Source of the DNA: an uncultured Clostridia bacterium
Lineage (GTDB): Bacteria > Bacillota > Clostridia > Christensenellales > Aristaeellaceae
DNA: 6,566 bases
NCBI GenBank assembly: GCA_946496415.1
Contig: CAMMGP010000072.1
Location: forward strand, 1 to 6,566
Direction: 5' to 3'
Positions within the stretch are counted from its first letter, which is position 1; every line of letters begins with the position of its first letter. The position numbers were made by a program, and so were the translations under genes. The notes beneath the pieces were generated by a model. That model had not been told where the DNA came from and ran no database searches. It worked only from the letters and a program-made list of their open reading frames with translations. Below are positions 4,619-6,566 of the stretch, piece by piece.

Positions 4619-6566
4619 TTATTCTCCGCCGGTGAGCCACAAAAGCAGGTCGCTTTCGAGATAGGCCTTTTCCGGAACGTCGGTGTGCCCCGCGCCCTCA
4701 TACTCCGTGACCTCGATGTCCGCCCCGCGCTCTGTAAGCAGCGCCGCGCAGTCCCCTGTGGACTGGGGTGAGATCACCGTGTCGGCGGAGCCGACAAACG
4801 CCCGGATCGGCAGGCCGCACAGGGCGGTCGTCATCCTCTCCGTGGGCTTTATGCCGCCGCTCAATGGGGCGATCCTGGCAAAGAGATCGGCGTGGGTCGC
4901 GCCGAGAAACCACGTCCCCGCGCCGCCCATGCTGAAACCGCTCAGGCTGATGTTCGCTTCGTCCACGGCGCATTCTTCCGCCACCAGCCGGATCATGCCC
5001 ACGACGCTGTCCGCCGCAGCGATCCAGTCCTTTTGCCTCGAGGGGAGCTGCGGGATGAGTACATAGGCGGGCAGGTCGCCGAATTGACCGCCGACGAGCC
5101 ATTGGACGAAATCCTCGCTCTCCAGAAGCTGTTTCGGGTCATCGCCCTTGCCGGTGACCCCGTGCAGGTAGACGATCAGGGGCATGCCTTCCCGCGCATT
5201 GGACGGCGTGTAGAGCCAGAAAGCCATGCCGTCGTACGCTTTGAGCGCCATGAGGCCATCTGCCGCCACGACGGTGCTTTCCAGCGAGGTGCTGTCTTCG
5301 GCGGGCGTGGCGGAAAGCGTTTGGGCAGTGTGGCCGTAGACCGCGCCGGGCCTGCGGGCAAAGGCGGTCGCGCCCGTCTGCACATCGTCGCCTGCAAAGG
5401 TGGTCGCCGTCGCGCAGTTTTCCGGCGATGCGACGTCCGCGGTGGCGGTGTAGGAGATCGGCTGGACGATGAAACCGTAGGTCGTGGCGGGCAGCAGGCC
5501 CTTGACTGTGATGGACGTATCGCCCGTCCGCGTGAGCATCTGCAACAGGCCCGTTTCCAGCGAGCATTCAAAAATCTGGTATTCTACCGCGCCTTCGACC
5601 ATCTGCCAGGAAAGCGCGATGGCGTCGGACGACACCGCCTCCGCCGACACATCCGCAGCGTCCAGCGCCGTCACATCCACCGCCTGCGCAGGCTCCTGAG
5701 CGTTCAGCACTTGGATGACGCGGAAGCCGACGTCCTCATATCCGCCTGTGGCGTCGCGGCCTTCCCCGCGATATTCCGTGCGGCAGTCCGTCCGTTCAGA
5801 GGCCCACGAGCCGCCCTTGACGGCAAGGACAGTCGTTCCGTCGCTCTCCGAGCGCACAGTGGACGTCCATTCCCAGACGTTGCCCCAGAAATCCATCGCC
5901 CCATGCGCGCCCCTTGTCACGTCGGCATATTGCTCGACGGGCGTCCTGCCGTCGCTTACGCCGCAGTTGAAATCGGCGTCCTTCGGCATGTGTCCGGCCG
6001 CCAGTTCCCACTCGCTCTCGCTCGGTAGGCGATAGCTGTTAAAACCGTCGATTTGCGTCAGCCAGGCGCAATAGGCTTCGGCGTCCTGATAGGAGACGCA
6101 GTTGACGGGATAGTCCTCCTCCCCTTCGGGGAACGTCCCGTCCGTCCAGTTGGACGGCGTCTGCGCGCCCGTGGCGGCGAGGTAGGCCGCGTATTCGGCG
6201 TTGGTGACCGGCGTGCACTTGATGTAGATGCTCTCGCCTGCGCCCATGACGGGGATGTAGTCGTAACGCGCGGCCTGCGGGGTCTTCCACTCAAGCAGGC
6301 GGGGGTCGGTAAAGCGCAGCATGCTGGCGTTGATGCGATCCCAGTAGGTGACGTACATCTCCTGCACCAGCGCTTCCATCTCGGCCACGATCTCCTCGCT
6401 GCCCGGCTTTCCGGCAGTTTCCGTCTTGAGTTCGGCCAGCTTGTCCTCTTTTCTTTCCAGCACGGCGTTGTAATTTTCGATCACCATTTCCCGCAGTTCC
6501 AGATAATTTGTCTCATTCGGCTCCTGCTGGTACTGCGCGATCAGCCACTTTGTCTCCGCCGACAGC
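4619..6566 (-). CDS. FGE-like (SUMF1) / FN3 / alpha-beta hydrolase fusion protein, 5' end outside window
   Basis: The frame is open to the window edge, so the start and any signal peptide are not visible; the Met at 6487 is internal or undecidable. Numbering from that Met (622 residues to the TAA), residues 1-55 are charged and helical. Residues about 73-260 form an FGE-sulfatase domain with PVTNAEY, RLPSESEWELAA, GNVWEW, GGSW and VGFRV. Residues about 262-365 look like a fibronectin type III domain. Residues about 410-620 are an alpha/beta hydrolase resembling the COG4099 predicted peptidase/esterase group: oxyanion-type LHG (441-443), nucleophile S519 in GFSMGG, D569 in GSAD, H601 in GAGH. 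In true FGE two cysteines bind copper and oxidise a sulfatase Cys; only C235 occurs in the matching segment, so formylglycine formation is unlikely. The C-terminal domain is probably a working serine hydrolase, possibly an esterase on an extracellular polymer (inference). No sulfatase gene is nearby. Confidence 0.9.
   Translation of the reverse strand, partial: LSAETKWLIAQYQQEPNETNYLELREMVIENYNAVLERKEDKLAELKTETAGKPGSEEIVAEMEALVQEMYVTYWDRINASMLRFTDPRLLEWKTPQAARYDYIPVMGAGESIYIKCTPVTNAEYAAYLAATGAQTPSNWTDGTFPEGEEDYPVNCVSYQDAEAYCAWLTQIDGFNSYRLPSESEWELAAGHMPKDADFNCGVSDGRTPVEQYADVTRGAHGAMDFWGNVWEWTSTVRSESDGTTVLAVKGGSWASERTDCRTEYRGEGRDATGGYEDVGFRVIQVLNAQEPAQAVDVTALDAADVSAEAVSSDAIALSWQMVEGAVEYQIFECSLETGLLQMLTRTGDTSITVKGLLPATTYGFIVQPISYTATADVASPENCATATTFAGDDVQTGATAFARRPGAVYGHTAQTLSATPAEDSTSLESTVVAADGLMALKAYDGMAFWLYTPSNAREGMPLIVYLHGVTGKGDDPKQLLESEDFVQWLVGGQFGDLPAYVLIPQLPSRQKDWIAAADSVVGMIRLVAEECAVDEANISLSGFSMGGAGTWFLGATHADLFARIAPLSGGIKPTERMTTALCGLPIRAFVGSADTVISPQSTGDCAALLTERGADIEVTEYEGAGHTDVPEKAYLESDLLLWLTGGE

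Noticed and set aside
3687..4664. Plus-strand open frame of 325 codons antisense to the response regulator
   Set aside because: It runs across the regulator gene, its promoter and the terminator, and shows no family motif; it is a by-product of GC-rich codon bias.
5715..5830. Possible diversity-generating retroelement target, since FGE-like domains are frequent variable proteins
   Set aside because: The end of the FGE-like domain shows no run of AAY-type codons, is followed by more domains rather than ending the gene, and no template repeat or reverse transcriptase is seen in the window.
4892..6028. Plus-strand open frame of 378 codons antisense to the FGE-like/hydrolase gene
   Set aside because: The translation is Arg/His/Gly-rich with no domain, opposite a strand with unmistakable FGE-like and hydrolase motifs.
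4619..6566. A functional sulfatase-activating enzyme
   Set aside because: The cysteine pair needed for copper binding is incomplete and no sulfatase gene is in the window.

Overview
The window looks like chromosomal DNA from a high-GC member of the Clostridia (Bacillota), probably of gut type. This is inferred from the gene families (a multi-TM/GGDEF-like/EAL protein, an OmpR-type two-component pair, a secreted-type FGE-like/FN3/esterase fusion) and from GC-rich codon use; no rRNA or other marker gene is present to confirm it. All recognisable genes lie on the minus strand, so transcription runs from high to low coordinates.

Region by region, in the direction of transcription: (1) 6566-4619, the 3' part of a large multidomain protein that begins outside the window. 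It has a helical segment, a formylglycine-generating-enzyme-like (SUMF1/FGE-sulfatase) domain, a fibronectin type III-like domain and a C-terminal alpha/beta hydrolase with an intact Ser-Asp-His triad. (2) 4618-4434, an intergenic region with a GC-rich terminator hairpin, an array of four heptamers at an exact 11-bp period, and a good extended -10 sigma-70 promoter. (3) 4433-292, an apparent three-gene operon: an OmpR/PhoB-family response regulator, a membrane histidine kinase overlapping it by ATGA, and 21 nt further on a membrane protein with a degenerate GGDEF domain and an EAL c-di-GMP phosphodiesterase domain. The EAL gene is interrupted by one in-frame TAG (922-924). (4) 291-1, no convincing gene, but an elaborate hairpin and a second inverted repeat that resemble the non-coding region around a mobilization (oriT/relaxosome) module.

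How the genes may work together: the kinase should sense an extracytoplasmic signal and phosphorylate the regulator, which probably controls its own operon through the phased heptamers. The third gene would link this to c-di-GMP turnover. All catalytic EAL residues are kept on both sides of the stop, so the nonsense codon looks recent, phase-variable, suppressed, or a sequence error. The FGE-like/hydrolase gene is separated by a terminator and is probably an independent unit. The points most worth a second look are the amber codon in an otherwise intact EAL domain, the phased operator-like array, the unusual FGE-like/FN3/hydrolase fusion lacking one catalytic cysteine, and the structured region at the left end.
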